From CAYPAV01 sp964408805 (GTDB lineage Bacteria > Pseudomonadota > Alphaproteobacteria > UBA8366): a stretch of 64,000 nt of DNA. This document shows, one piece after another, positions 34,661 through 43,613 of this stretch. The notes below the pieces were generated by a model. The model saw only the letters and a list, made by a program, of their open reading frames with translations. It did not search any database and was not told the origin of the DNA. Made by a program: the position numbers and the translations under genes. Each line of letters begins with the position of its first letter. Position 1 is the first letter of the stretch. The stretch lies in the NCBI GenBank assembly GCA_964408805.1, contig CAYPAV010000017.1:1-64000 (forward strand), read 5' to 3'.

Positions 34661-36397
34661 ATGGGCAAAACGGCGAAAAGCACGGCGGACGAGCGGGAAG
34701 GGCGTTTCGAACGCCTTATCGAACTTGGCATCGCCCTCAGTTCCGAGCGAAATCACAATCGCCTGATGGAGATGATTCTCTTGGAGGCGAAGCGTATCCC
34801 GAATGCGGATGGCGGAACGCTCTATCTTTACGACGAGGAAACCGGCGGGCTCTCCTTCGAGATCATGCGGAACGATACCCTTGAGATCGCGATGGGCGGC
34901 ACCACGGGTAAGGAAATCTCGTTCCCGCCCCTGATGACGGTCGACCCCGATACCAAGGAGCCAAATTACAAGAATGTCGCGACCGCGGTGGCGCTCAGCA
35001 AGACGATGAGCAACATCTCCGACGCCTATACGGTCGATGAGTACGATTTCAGCGGGACCAAGGCGTTTGACGAAAATACCGGCTATCGATCGACGAGCTT
35101 TCTGACCCTTCCACTGGTCAATCGCGCCGAGGACGTGATCGGCGTCGTCCAGCTGATCAACGCGCGAGACGATGAAGGCAACGTGATCGCCTTCGACGCC
35201 GAACTCGAAGCGATCATTGGGGCGCTCGCCAGTCAGGCGGCCGTTGCGCTCGAGAACCAGTTGCTGCTCCAGCAGCAGCGAATCCTCATGGACAGCTTTA
35301 TCGAGCTGATCGCCGGCGCGATCGATGAAAAATCCGCCTATACCGGCGGTCACTGTCAGCGCGTTCCTGCCTTGACCAAGATGATCGCGCGCGCCGCCAC
35401 CGAGAGTGACGATCCCCGCTTCTCCGGTTTCGAGCTTAGCGAGGACGAATGGTACGAGCTGCATCTCGCGGGCTGGCTGCATGACTGCGGCAAGGTGACG
35501 ACGCCCGAATATGTCGTCGACAAGGCGGTCAAGCTGGAAACCATCAACAATCGCATCCACGAGGTTCGCAATCGCTTCGAGATCATGATCCGCGAGGCCG
35601 AGATCGATTACCTTAAGGCCAGGTTGGAGGGCGACGGCACCGGTGACGACCAACTGAAACAGGATTATGAAGCGCGGGTCGCGCAATTGACCGACGATTT
35701 CGAGTTCATCGCCGAGGCCAATGTCGGCGGGGAGTTTCTTTCCGACGAGGCGATCGAGCGGGTCGAGGCGATCGGCCGGATGGAATGGACGCGATATCTC
35801 GATCGCGGTATCGGCCTCTCCTGGGAGGAAGGTCAACGGCTCGCCGAAAACCCACCCGAGCCCACCCCCTGCCGTGAGAGGCTGTTGGAGGATCGGACGG
35901 ATCACGTCACCAAGGAATATAACTTCGGTGAAATCTACAATCTCCGGATTCGCCGCGGCACGTTGACCGAGGAAGAGCGCCTGAAGATCAACGATCATAT
36001 CTCGGTCACCATCGACATGCTGGAATCACTGCCTTTTCCGAAGAATTTGAAGCGGGTTCCAGAATATGCCGGCGGACACCATGAGAAGATGGACGGCACC
36101 GGGTATCCGAATGGCCTGACGAAGGATCAGATGTCGCTGCCGGCTCGGATGATGGCGATCGCGGATATATTCGAGGCGTTGACGGCCTCGGACCGTCCCT
36201 ACAAGAAGGCGAAGAAATTGAGCGAGGCGCTCAAGATCATGACCTTCATGAACAAGGACAAACATATCGACCAGGATTTGTTCGAGCTGTTCCTGACCGG
36301 CCAAGTCTACCAGGAATATGCCGATACCTTCCTTGATCCGGAACAGATCGACGAGATAGAAGTCGACGACTACATGCCGGCGGCGGCGGCGGAGTAG
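34661..36397 (+). CDS. GAF plus HD-GYP domain protein, probable c-di-GMP phosphodiesterase
   Basis: A 578-residue signalling protein. Residues about 15-200 are a GAF sensor (RFERLIELGIALSSERN; SFLTLPLVNRAEDVIGVVQL). The HD-GYP domain follows with LAGWLHDCGK at 274, NDHISVT, HHEKMDGTGYP at 473 and DIFEALTASDRPYKK, all metal and signature residues present. The gap between HD and GYP motifs is about 200 residues, far more than the usual 60 or so, because of a helical insertion (about 295-430). It should hydrolyse c-di-GMP and probably affects motility together with the MotAB genes upstream. Confidence 0.9.
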   Translation: MGKTAKSTADEREGRFERLIELGIALSSERNHNRLMEMILLEAKRIPNADGGTLYLYDEETGGLSFEIMRNDTLEIAMGGTTGKEISFPPLMTVDPDTKEPNYKNVATAVALSKTMSNISDAYTVDEYDFSGTKAFDENTGYRSTSFLTLPLVNRAEDVIGVVQLINARDDEGNVIAFDAELEAIIGALASQAAVALENQLLLQQQRILMDSFIELIAGAIDEKSAYTGGHCQRVPALTKMIARAATESDDPRFSGFELSEDEWYELHLAGWLHDCGKVTTPEYVVDKAVKLETINNRIHEVRNRFEIMIREAEIDYLKARLEGDGTGDDQLKQDYEARVAQLTDDFEFIAEANVGGEFLSDEAIERVEAIGRMEWTRYLDRGIGLSWEEGQRLAENPPEPTPCRERLLEDRTDHVTKEYNFGEIYNLRIRRGTLTEEERLKINDHISVTIDMLESLPFPKNLKRVPEYAGGHHEKMDGTGYPNGLTKDQMSLPARMMAIADIFEALTASDRPYKKAKKLSEALKIMTFMNKDKHIDQDLFELFLTGQVYQEYADTFLDPEQIDEIEVDDYMPAAAAE

Positions 36398-36401
36398 CCG
36401 A

Positions 36402-37316
36402 TCACCCGGCCTGCGCCAGTGCCACCGCGATTTCCGCGCCGAGCCGGGCGTTTGCGACGAGCAGGGCCTTGTTCACTTCCAGCGTTCGCCCGCCGCTGAT
36501 TTCGAATAGACGGGAGAGGAGGTAGGGTGTCACCGCTTTGCCTTTAATGCCGTCAAGACGCGCATCGGCAAGTGCTGCTTCGATCCAGCTCTCCAACTCC
36601 TTTCCATCAATAGCCGAGGCGCTTGGTGTCGGATTGGCGATTACCAGGCCGGCCGAAAGGCCGAGCCGCCGTTGTGCCGCTATCGCCCCGGCCGCCTCCA
36701 CGGGCGATGCCACCGTTTGCTCAAGTTCGAGGCCGGTATCTTGGGTATAGAAACCGTGAAACTCGGTGGTGCCAAACCCGATAACCGGAACGCCCTCGGT
36801 CTCGAGCACTTCCAGGGTTTTCGGCAGATCCAGGATCGTTTTGGCTCCGCTGCAAACGACCGCGACCGGCGTCCGGCCCAGTTCGCGGAGATCAGCGGAG
36901 ATGTCCAGGCTCCCGCCTCCGCCGCGGTGGACCCCGCCGATCCCCCCTGTTGCCAGGACCGGTATTCCGGCCATGGCGGCGCAGATCATGGTTCCCGCCA
37001 CCGTTGTCGCCCCGGGTCCGCCGGCGGCGAGGATGGCGGCGAGACCGTCCCGGCTGACTTTCGCAACGCCGTCCGCCGTGCTCAGAATTTCAATATCGGA
37101 ATGGTGTAGACCAACCCGGATTTTACCGTCGAGTAGTGCGATGGTGGCCGGGAAAGCTCCCGCCGATATTACCGCGGATTCCATTTCGAAGGCGGTTTCA
37201 ATGTTGTCGGGTCGAGGTAAACCATGCGCGATCAGGGTCGATTCAAGCGCCACCACGGGCTTGCCCGTGTCGAGGGCATGCCGCACGGGATCGGAAATTT
37301 CGAGGGGCGGGGTCAT
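36402..37316 (-). CDS. psuG: Pseudouridine-5'-phosphate glycosidase
   Basis: A 304-residue protein of the usual PsuG length. It has VVALESTLIAHGLPRPDN, the TTVAGTMICAAMAGI segment, ATGGIGGVHRGG, the catalytic-lysine region CSGAKTILDLPKTLE and VIGFGTTEFHGFYT. It splits pseudouridine 5'-phosphate into uracil and ribose 5-phosphate. The partner kinase PsuK is not adjacent. It converges with the HD-GYP gene with a four-base gap and no visible terminator. Confidence 0.92.
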   Translation of the reverse strand: MTPPLEISDPVRHALDTGKPVVALESTLIAHGLPRPDNIETAFEMESAVISAGAFPATIALLDGKIRVGLHHSDIEILSTADGVAKVSRDGLAAILAAGGPGATTVAGTMICAAMAGIPVLATGGIGGVHRGGGGSLDISADLRELGRTPVAVVCSGAKTILDLPKTLEVLETEGVPVIGFGTTEFHGFYTQDTGLELEQTVASPVEAAGAIAAQRRLGLSAGLVIANPTPSASAIDGKELESWIEAALADARLDGIKGKAVTPYLLSRLFEISGGRTLEVNKALLVANARLGAEIAVALAQAG

Positions 37317-37475
37317 CGGGGCTCGCTACGACCGAAGTAGGAAGAGGAGAGTCTACCGGAAGCAGCGGTAATTGCGAACGAAATTGCCGAACAAGGGCGA
37401 TTGACGAAGCTGAACCACGCTTTAAATGCTATGTAGTTTTCTGGCCGATCTAACGAATTTGGAGCGAATGCGTCG

Positions 37476-38927
37476 ATGAAACCGACCAATATTCTCGTAT
37501 TGATGTCAGATGAGCATAATATAAAATCTCTTGGTTGCTATGGGCATCCGAGAGTCAAGACGCCGAACATCGACGCCTTGGCGGCTCGCGGTACGCGCTT
37601 TCGCAACGCCTATTGCAATTCGCCTGTCTGTATTCCGGCCCGCGCCAGCTTTGCAACCGGGAAATACATTCATGAGATGGGGTATTGGGATAACGCAGAT
37701 CCTTATGAAGGATCGGTCCCGAGTTGGCACCACCGGCTTCGCGAGGGCGGACATCGGGTGGACTCGATCGGCAAACTCCACTTTCGCGGTGTCGATGACG
37801 ATAATGGTTTCAGTAACGAAATCGTCCCGATGCATGTCGTCGACGGGATCGGTGATCTGCTTGGTCTCATTCGCGAGGATTTGCCGGTCCGCGGCGGCTC
37901 GTGGAAGATGGCGAAGCTCGCCGGGTCGGGCGAGAGCGACTACATCCGCTATGATCTGGATATCACGCGCCGCGCCGTCGACTGGCTTGAGACCGAGGCG
38001 CCGAAATCGGGCGACACGCCATGGGCACTTTTCGTCACCTGGGTCTGTCCGCATTTTCCGTTGACCGCGCCGCCGGAATTCTACGACCTCTATCCCGTCT
38101 CGGGGATCGATTTGCCGAAGCAATACGACGAAGGCGATCGGCCCCGGCATCCCTATGTCGAGGATTACCGGAATTCTTTTAACTACGACGATCATTTCGA
38201 TCTCGATAAGGTCAAAATGGCGGTTGCCGGTTATTACGGGCTGTGTAGTTTTATGGACAGCAATGTCGGGCGTGTCCTGAAGGCGCTCTCCGATCTCGGC
38301 CACACAGATGATACGCGGGTCATGTACACTAGCGATCACGGCGACAATCTCGGCAGTCGCGGTCTTTGGGGAAAATCGACCATGTACGAGGAGGCGGCGA
38401 AGGTGCCGATGATCCTTTCCGGGCCGGATATCCCGGCGGGTCGGGTTCTCGACACCGAGGTCACCCATATCGATTGTTTCCCGACTTTCCTGGAATGGGC
38501 GGGTGCCGGACCCAGCGATGGCGATATGGCCGAGCGCCAGGGCGTCTCGCTGACCGAAATCGCCAACGGCACCGTTCCGGAACGGACGATTCTCTCGGAA
38601 TATCACGGTATGGGGTCGACGACGGGCGCCTTCATGATACGGCACGGCAAATACAAATACGTCCATTATGTCAAATACCCGCCGCAGCTCTTCGATCTCG
38701 AACTGGATCCCGAGGAGATGGTCGATATCGCCGGCGATCCCGCCAACAGGGGTGTCTTGGCGGATTGCGAGGCGCGGCTTCGCCGGCTCATGGACCCCGA
38801 CGACGCCGATGCCCGCGCCAAGGCGCGGCAAGCCGAACAATTGGCGAAATGGGGTCGGGACTATGTCATCGAGCGGGGCGATCTGGTCTTCTCGCCGCCG
38901 CCGGGCGTTTCCGTCGATTGGCAGTGA
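37476..38927 (+). CDS. Sulfatase, cysteine type
   Basis: A 483-residue member of the alkaline phosphatase/sulfatase superfamily. N-terminal metal ligands are in ILVLMSDEHNIKSLGCYGHP, shown as residues 5-24. The modification site SPVCIPARASFATGKY has cysteine as the residue to be converted to formylglycine. The second metal site is TSDHGDNLGSRGLWGKSTMYE-like (about residues 288-307). No signal peptide is seen, so it may be cytoplasmic. Choline sulfatase, arylsulfatase or phosphonate monoester hydrolase activity are all possible. It is followed within 10 bases by a GntR gene and then a glycerate kinase. Confidence 0.88.
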   Translation: MKPTNILVLMSDEHNIKSLGCYGHPRVKTPNIDALAARGTRFRNAYCNSPVCIPARASFATGKYIHEMGYWDNADPYEGSVPSWHHRLREGGHRVDSIGKLHFRGVDDDNGFSNEIVPMHVVDGIGDLLGLIREDLPVRGGSWKMAKLAGSGESDYIRYDLDITRRAVDWLETEAPKSGDTPWALFVTWVCPHFPLTAPPEFYDLYPVSGIDLPKQYDEGDRPRHPYVEDYRNSFNYDDHFDLDKVKMAVAGYYGLCSFMDSNVGRVLKALSDLGHTDDTRVMYTSDHGDNLGSRGLWGKSTMYEEAAKVPMILSGPDIPAGRVLDTEVTHIDCFPTFLEWAGAGPSDGDMAERQGVSLTEIANGTVPERTILSEYHGMGSTTGAFMIRHGKYKYVHYVKYPPQLFDLELDPEEMVDIAGDPANRGVLADCEARLRRLMDPDDADARAKARQAEQLAKWGRDYVIERGDLVFSPPPGVSVDWQ

Positions 38928-38937
38928 GGCGGCGGCG

Positions 38938-39717
38938 ATGACGGACCAAGGGCTGGAATTTCTTCGCCAATACGAGGGGCCGGCGGATCAACCGAAATAC
39001 GCCCGGCTGAGCGGCGCCCTCCTGGCCGCGATTGAGGCGGGCTACTGGGCGCCGGGCGAAAAATTACCGACCGAGAGTCGCCTCGTGGCCGCCACGCCGT
39101 TTAGTCTCGGAACCGTCCAGCGGGCAATGCGCTCGCTTGTCGAGTCGGGCGTCGTGGTGCGGCGCCAAGGGGCGGGGAGCTATGTCGCGGCGGTGGCCGG
39201 GCGGATGGACGATCCTTGGCATCTTCGGTTCCTAGGCGATGACGGTGTCAGCTTTCTTCCGGTCTATCCGAAGGTTGTTTTTCGCGACCGGTTGTCCGGT
39301 TCCGGACCGTGGTGCGATTATCTGGGGATCGATCCCTCGGATGAGGTCGTGCGCGTCGACCGGCGCATCGATGTCGCCGGAGAGTTCAACGTCTTCAGCC
39401 GCTTCTATGTCGAGGCGGAACGCTACGGTGGTTTACTGTATCGCCCGCTCGACGAATTGGACGGCGCGAATTTCAAGCAGATCCTCCGCACCGAATTCGG
39501 CCTCTCGATCACCGAGATCGCCCAAGATGTCGCGATTGCGGCCTTCGACGAGGAGGTCCGCGCGGCGCTTGATGTTGCCGCCTCGACCGATGGCCTCCTG
39601 CTGCAGGTTGTCGCTAGGGCCGGGCCCGGACGGCCGATCTACTATCAGGAACTTTTCGTGCCGCCGACCGACCGGCGCCTTCATATCGCAGAGCTGCGCG
39701 AAGGGCTGGCGGTATGA
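38938..39717 (+). CDS. GntR family regulator with UTRA domain (HutC-like)
   Basis: A 259-residue regulator. The winged HTH is at residues 20-90 (KYARLSGALLAAIEAGYWAPGEKLPTESRL region; TPFSLGTVQRAMRSLVESG). The UTRA effector domain follows (VFRDRLSGSG; VVRVDRRIDVAGEFNVFSRFY; IYYQELFVPP). UTRA regulators sense sugars, amino acids or phosphorylated compounds. It sits between the sulfatase (10-base gap) and the kinase (four-base overlap) and probably controls this operon. Confidence 0.87.
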   Translation: MTDQGLEFLRQYEGPADQPKYARLSGALLAAIEAGYWAPGEKLPTESRLVAATPFSLGTVQRAMRSLVESGVVVRRQGAGSYVAAVAGRMDDPWHLRFLGDDGVSFLPVYPKVVFRDRLSGSGPWCDYLGIDPSDEVVRVDRRIDVAGEFNVFSRFYVEAERYGGLLYRPLDELDGANFKQILRTEFGLSITEIAQDVAIAAFDEEVRAALDVAASTDGLLLQVVARAGPGRPIYYQELFVPPTDRRLHIAELREGLAV

Positions 39718-40982
39718 CGACTACGCCCGAAGTTCTGTTGCGTGACCTTCTCGATGCCGCGATCGCAGCCGCCGATCCGGCATTGGCGGTGCCCAGCCAT
39801 CTCCCGGCGGGACCCACGGGACGAACAATCGTCGTCGGTGCCGGCAAAGCTGCTGCGAAGATGGCGTGCGTCGTCGAATCGACCTGGCCGGCCCTCGTCG
39901 AGGGCCTGGTCGTCACACGTTACGGTCACGCCGTCGAATGCCGGGATGTGGAGGTGGTCGAGGCCGCACATCCCGTTCCGGACGCGGCCGGACTCGCGGC
40001 GGCCGAACGCATTCTCGACCTCGCGGCAGGGGCGGGGGCGGACGATCTGGTGCTCTTTCTCGTCTCTGGCGGCGCCTCGGCGCTGTTGTCGCTGCCGGAT
40101 ACCGGGCTGACCTTGGCCGACAAACAGTCGGTCAATCGGGCGCTGCTCTCATCGGGGGCCAATATCGCCGAGATCAACTGCGTCCGGAAGCATCTGTCGG
40201 CGATCAAGGGCGGGCGCCTTGCCGCCGCCGCGTCTCCGGCGCGGGTCGTAACGCTCGCGATCTCGGACGTGCCGGGCGATGATCCGGCGGTGATCGGCTC
40301 CGGTCCGACGGTCCCCGACCCGACGACGTTCGCCGATGCCGAAGCGATCCTGTCGAAATACGGTGTCGTGCCGCCCGATCCGGTGGCGCATCATCTGGAG
40401 GCAGCGGCGGACGAGACGCCCAAGCCAGGCGACCCCCGCCTCGCCGCCGCCGAGACGGTCCTGATTGCAACCCCGCAGATGGCGCTTGAGGCGGCCGCCG
40501 AGGCGGCCCGGAAAGCAGGCGTAACACCCCTCATCCTTGGCGATGCGATCGAGGGCGAGGCGCGCGAGGTCGCCTTGGTGATGGCGGGGATTGGCCGCCA
40601 GGCCGCGCGGCGCGGCCAGCCGGCCCCGGCACCGGTGGTTCTGCTGTCGGGCGGCGAGACGACGGTCACCGTCCGGGGCAATGGACGGGGCGGCCGGAAC
40701 GCCGAATTCCTGCTCGCACTCGCGGTGGCGCTCGAGGGCGAGGCGGGCGTCTTCGCGATCGCCGCCGATACCGACGGGATCGACGGCACCGAATCCAATG
40801 CGGGTGCGATTGTGACGCCGGATACGCTGGCCCGTGCGGCCGCCGCGGGGGTGGATGCCAAGGCATCGCTCGCGGCAAATGACGGCTACGGGTTTTTCGA
40901 CGCCTTGGATGACCTGGTGGTCACCGGCCCCACTCTCACGAATGTGAACGACTTTCGCGCCATTCTGGTGCTGTCGGAATAA
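39714..40982 (+). CDS. Glycerate 2-kinase (GckA/TtuD, DUF4147 family)
   Basis: A 422-residue kinase of the bacterial glycerate-2-kinase type, also called hydroxypyruvate reductase TtuD in tartrate clusters. Family segments are TIVVGAGKAAAKMA, FLVSGGASALLSLPDTGLTL, INCVRKHLSAIKGGRLA, VPGDDPAVIGSGPTVPDP, LLSGGETTVTVRGNGRGGRN and AADTDGIDGTE. It phosphorylates D-glycerate to 2-phosphoglycerate with ATP. It overlaps the GntR gene by four bases. It could also complete glyoxylate or tartrate breakdown begun by enzymes encoded elsewhere in the window. Confidence 0.9.
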   Translation: MTTTPEVLLRDLLDAAIAAADPALAVPSHLPAGPTGRTIVVGAGKAAAKMACVVESTWPALVEGLVVTRYGHAVECRDVEVVEAAHPVPDAAGLAAAERILDLAAGAGADDLVLFLVSGGASALLSLPDTGLTLADKQSVNRALLSSGANIAEINCVRKHLSAIKGGRLAAAASPARVVTLAISDVPGDDPAVIGSGPTVPDPTTFADAEAILSKYGVVPPDPVAHHLEAAADETPKPGDPRLAAAETVLIATPQMALEAAAEAARKAGVTPLILGDAIEGEAREVALVMAGIGRQAARRGQPAPAPVVLLSGGETTVTVRGNGRGGRNAEFLLALAVALEGEAGVFAIAADTDGIDGTESNAGAIVTPDTLARAAAAGVDAKASLAANDGYGFFDALDDLVVTGPTLTNVNDFRAILVLSE

Positions 40983-41045
40983 ATCCTTGCGGCTATACTC
41001 GCCGACCTGCGAACCGAGACCTGGGATAAGACGGGAGACAACCCG

Positions 41046-42080
41046 ATGCTGTTCCGCCAAATGTTCGATGCGACGTCCTGCACCTATACCTATCTGCTGG
41101 CGAGCCGGCCCGGCGGCGAGGCTCTGATCATCGACTCAGTGATCGAGCGGGTCGATCAGTATGTGCGGCTGTTGGAAGAACTCGACCTGAAACTGGTCAA
41201 GGTCGTCGATACCCACACCCATGCCGACCACATCACCGGCATGGGGGAGCTCCGGGACCGGACCAAATGCGTGACGGTTATGGGGGCCGAGAGTGCCGCC
41301 GACGTGGTCTCGATGCGGGTCCGCGACGGCGAAACGGTGGATATCGAGGGGATTGCGCTTGAGGTCATGCACACGCCGGGGCATACGGACGATTCCTATT
41401 GCTTCCGCTTGCCCGACCGGGTTTTCACCGGCGATACGCTGTTCATCCGGGGGACCGGGCGGACCGATTTCCAGAACGGCGATTCCCATGTCCAATACGA
41501 TTCGCTGTTCGACAAGCTCCTCACCCTGCCCGAGGATACCCAGGTCTATCCCGGCCATGACTACAAGGGCGAGATGGTCAGTACCATCGCCGAGGAACGC
41601 GCCTTCAATCCGCGTCTGCAGGTCTCGTCGGCGGACGAATACGCCGCCATCATGGACAATCTCAATCTCGACAATCCGAAGATGATGGATATCGCGGTGC
41701 CGGCCAACAAGCTGATCGGCGCCGACCAGGGCGGGGAGGCTCGCGCCGCCTGGGCACTGACGGCCGACGAGGTGAAGAACTGCCACGGCGGCGACGATTG
41801 CGTGCTGGTCGATCTCCGCGAGGACTCCGAGCGTGCCCAGCACGGTGTCATTGCGGGGTCCGTCCACGCACCCTATGGCGAGCTCGACGATTTCGTTCGC
41901 GACGGCGGGCTGCTGCGCCAGATGGCGGAGACCACCGGCAAGCGCCTGATATTCTATTGCGCCTACGGCGAACGGTCGGCCCTTGCGGTGCAGACCTCGG
42001 AAGGCATGGGTCTTCGCAATGTCTTCCATCTCGTGGGCGGGATCGATGCCTGGAAAGGGGCCGGGGGCGCGCTCGACTGA
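41046..42080 (+). CDS. MBL-fold persulfide dioxygenase-like protein with rhodanese domain
   Basis: A 344-residue fusion. Residues 1-235 are an ETHE1/Blh-type MBL domain with VDTHTHADHITGMG, MHTPGHTDDSYCF, RVFTGDTLFIRGTGRTDFQ and VYPGHDYKG. Residues about 245-340 are a rhodanese domain with DCVLVDLREDSERAQHG and the active loop IFYCAYGERSALAV containing the cysteine. Such fusions oxidise glutathione persulfide to sulfite and pass sulfane sulfur. It lies just after the sulfatase operon; sulfite from it could be exported by the TauE-type protein at 47.8 kb. Confidence 0.88.
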   Translation: MLFRQMFDATSCTYTYLLASRPGGEALIIDSVIERVDQYVRLLEELDLKLVKVVDTHTHADHITGMGELRDRTKCVTVMGAESAADVVSMRVRDGETVDIEGIALEVMHTPGHTDDSYCFRLPDRVFTGDTLFIRGTGRTDFQNGDSHVQYDSLFDKLLTLPEDTQVYPGHDYKGEMVSTIAEERAFNPRLQVSSADEYAAIMDNLNLDNPKMMDIAVPANKLIGADQGGEARAAWALTADEVKNCHGGDDCVLVDLREDSERAQHGVIAGSVHAPYGELDDFVRDGGLLRQMAETTGKRLIFYCAYGERSALAVQTSEGMGLRNVFHLVGGIDAWKGAGGALD

Positions 42081-42191
42081 AGATCGTCGGCGTGACAAAT
42101 TGTCGGCTTCACGATCGCGGGCCCGGCCGCCATTCTAGCGGCGGGGATCGACCCTCCATACAATTCATGCCGATCAAGGGAGCGGGAAATC

Positions 42192-43598
42192 ATGACGGGC
42201 GACGATAGCGAACTCACCGCCAGCAAGGGGATCTTCGATGCGGGCGGGCAAGCGGCCCCGCGCCGGCGCGAGACCGTGGGCACGCTCCGCGAGCCGGCCC
42301 GCGATATTCCGATCTTCGCCACAACGGATGTTTTCGTGGTCGGCGGCGGGCCGGCCGGCACCACCGCGGCGATCGCCGCCGCCAGGATCGGCGCCGACGT
42401 CATCCTGGCCGAGCGCTACAATCATCTGGGCGGCCTCTCGACCGGCGGCTTGGTGATCTGGATCGACCGGATGTCGGACTGGGACGGCACCCACCTCATT
42501 CGCGGCCTCGCCGAGGAACTGCTCGATCGGTTGCCGAGCGATGCCATCAAGGGACCGCCCCGGGACCAGTGGGGTTCGCGCGACGAGGATACCGTCTTCC
42601 AATGGGCGCGCCGGCATTCGGCCTTTCACGGTACCGTCACCTGGGCGCCGATGGTCGATCCCGAATGGCTGAAGATGACCTCGCTCGATATGGTCGCGGA
42701 TGCGAAAATAGAACTCCTGCTGCATAGCTGGGTCGTGGCGCCGCTGGTCGAGGACGGCAAGGCGACTGGCGCCATCCTCGAATCGAAACAGGGCCGGATG
42801 GCGGTCCGTGCCAAGGTCGTGGTCGACACCACGGGCGACGGCGACATGTTCGCGCGGAGCGGCGAGGCCTTCGAGGGCGATATCGAGAGCGACGATATCC
42901 ACCACTGCGCCAATACGGCCTCGCTGATGACCGGCGTCGACGTGTCGCGCTGGCTTGAATTCCGCTCCCGGGATGCCGACGGGTTCAGCGAGTTCATGCG
43001 CCGGGGGCGTGAGCATGCGCGGCATTTCATCCTGCCGCTCACGAGTTGGCGGGACGACACGGTGGTCTTCATGGGCCCCCGCTTCTCGGGCTTCGACGTC
43101 CTCAATCTCGACGATCTGACCAGTGTCGAGATCATGTCCCGAAAGGCCATTGCCGAACTGCTGGCCTTCTACCGCGAGAACGCGCCCGGCTTCGAGAACG
43201 CCTGGATTATGTTGACGGCGCCGCAGCTCGGCGCCCGCCATAGCCGGCGCCTCGTCGGTATCGGGCGGATGACGGGGGCCGAGACAAAGATAGGGGCGGT
43301 CCTCGACGACGAGATCGGCGTCAGCCCCAGCCTCGGACCGAACCTGCCGCGGGTCTCGGTGCCCTATGGCGCGCTGTTGCCGCGCGAAACCGACAATATG
43401 CTGGTCGCGGGGCGGCATATTTCGACCGACGCCCAGACCCATACCTTCATGCGCGAGATTCCGCAGTGCTGGCTGACCGGGCATGCGGCCGGCGTTGCGG
43501 CGGCGCTGAGCGTGCAGGCCGGCACTTCGCCCCGCGATCTGGCGATCCCCGACCTGCAAGCGGCCTTGCGAAAGCAGGGCGCCTTCCTCAACGATTGA
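42192..43598 (+). CDS. FAD-dependent oxidoreductase (FAD_oxidored type)
   Basis: A 468-residue flavoprotein. FAD binding is in DVFVVGGGPAGTTAAIAAAR (residues about 45-64), then AERYNHLGGLSTGGLV, VVVDTTGDGDMFARSGE and the C-terminal VAGRHISTDAQTH / GHAAGVAAALS. The family includes dehydrogenases acting on steroids, succinate-like acids or unknown substrates. It is the first gene of an apparent operon with a dihydroxyphthalate decarboxylase-like protein (15 bases on) and a RidA protein. About 40 residues precede the Rossmann fold. Confidence 0.85.
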   Translation: MTGDDSELTASKGIFDAGGQAAPRRRETVGTLREPARDIPIFATTDVFVVGGGPAGTTAAIAAARIGADVILAERYNHLGGLSTGGLVIWIDRMSDWDGTHLIRGLAEELLDRLPSDAIKGPPRDQWGSRDEDTVFQWARRHSAFHGTVTWAPMVDPEWLKMTSLDMVADAKIELLLHSWVVAPLVEDGKATGAILESKQGRMAVRAKVVVDTTGDGDMFARSGEAFEGDIESDDIHHCANTASLMTGVDVSRWLEFRSRDADGFSEFMRRGREHARHFILPLTSWRDDTVVFMGPRFSGFDVLNLDDLTSVEIMSRKAIAELLAFYRENAPGFENAWIMLTAPQLGARHSRRLVGIGRMTGAETKIGAVLDDEIGVSPSLGPNLPRVSVPYGALLPRETDNMLVAGRHISTDAQTHTFMREIPQCWLTGHAAGVAAALSVQAGTSPRDLAIPDLQAALRKQGAFLND

Positions 43599-43613
43599 GC
43601 CCGGAGGCCCGCG

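Noticed and set aside
42094..42104. GACAAATTGTC as an operator for the FAD oxidoreductase operon.
   Set aside because: Short, single and without a neighbouring regulator gene; chance cannot be excluded.
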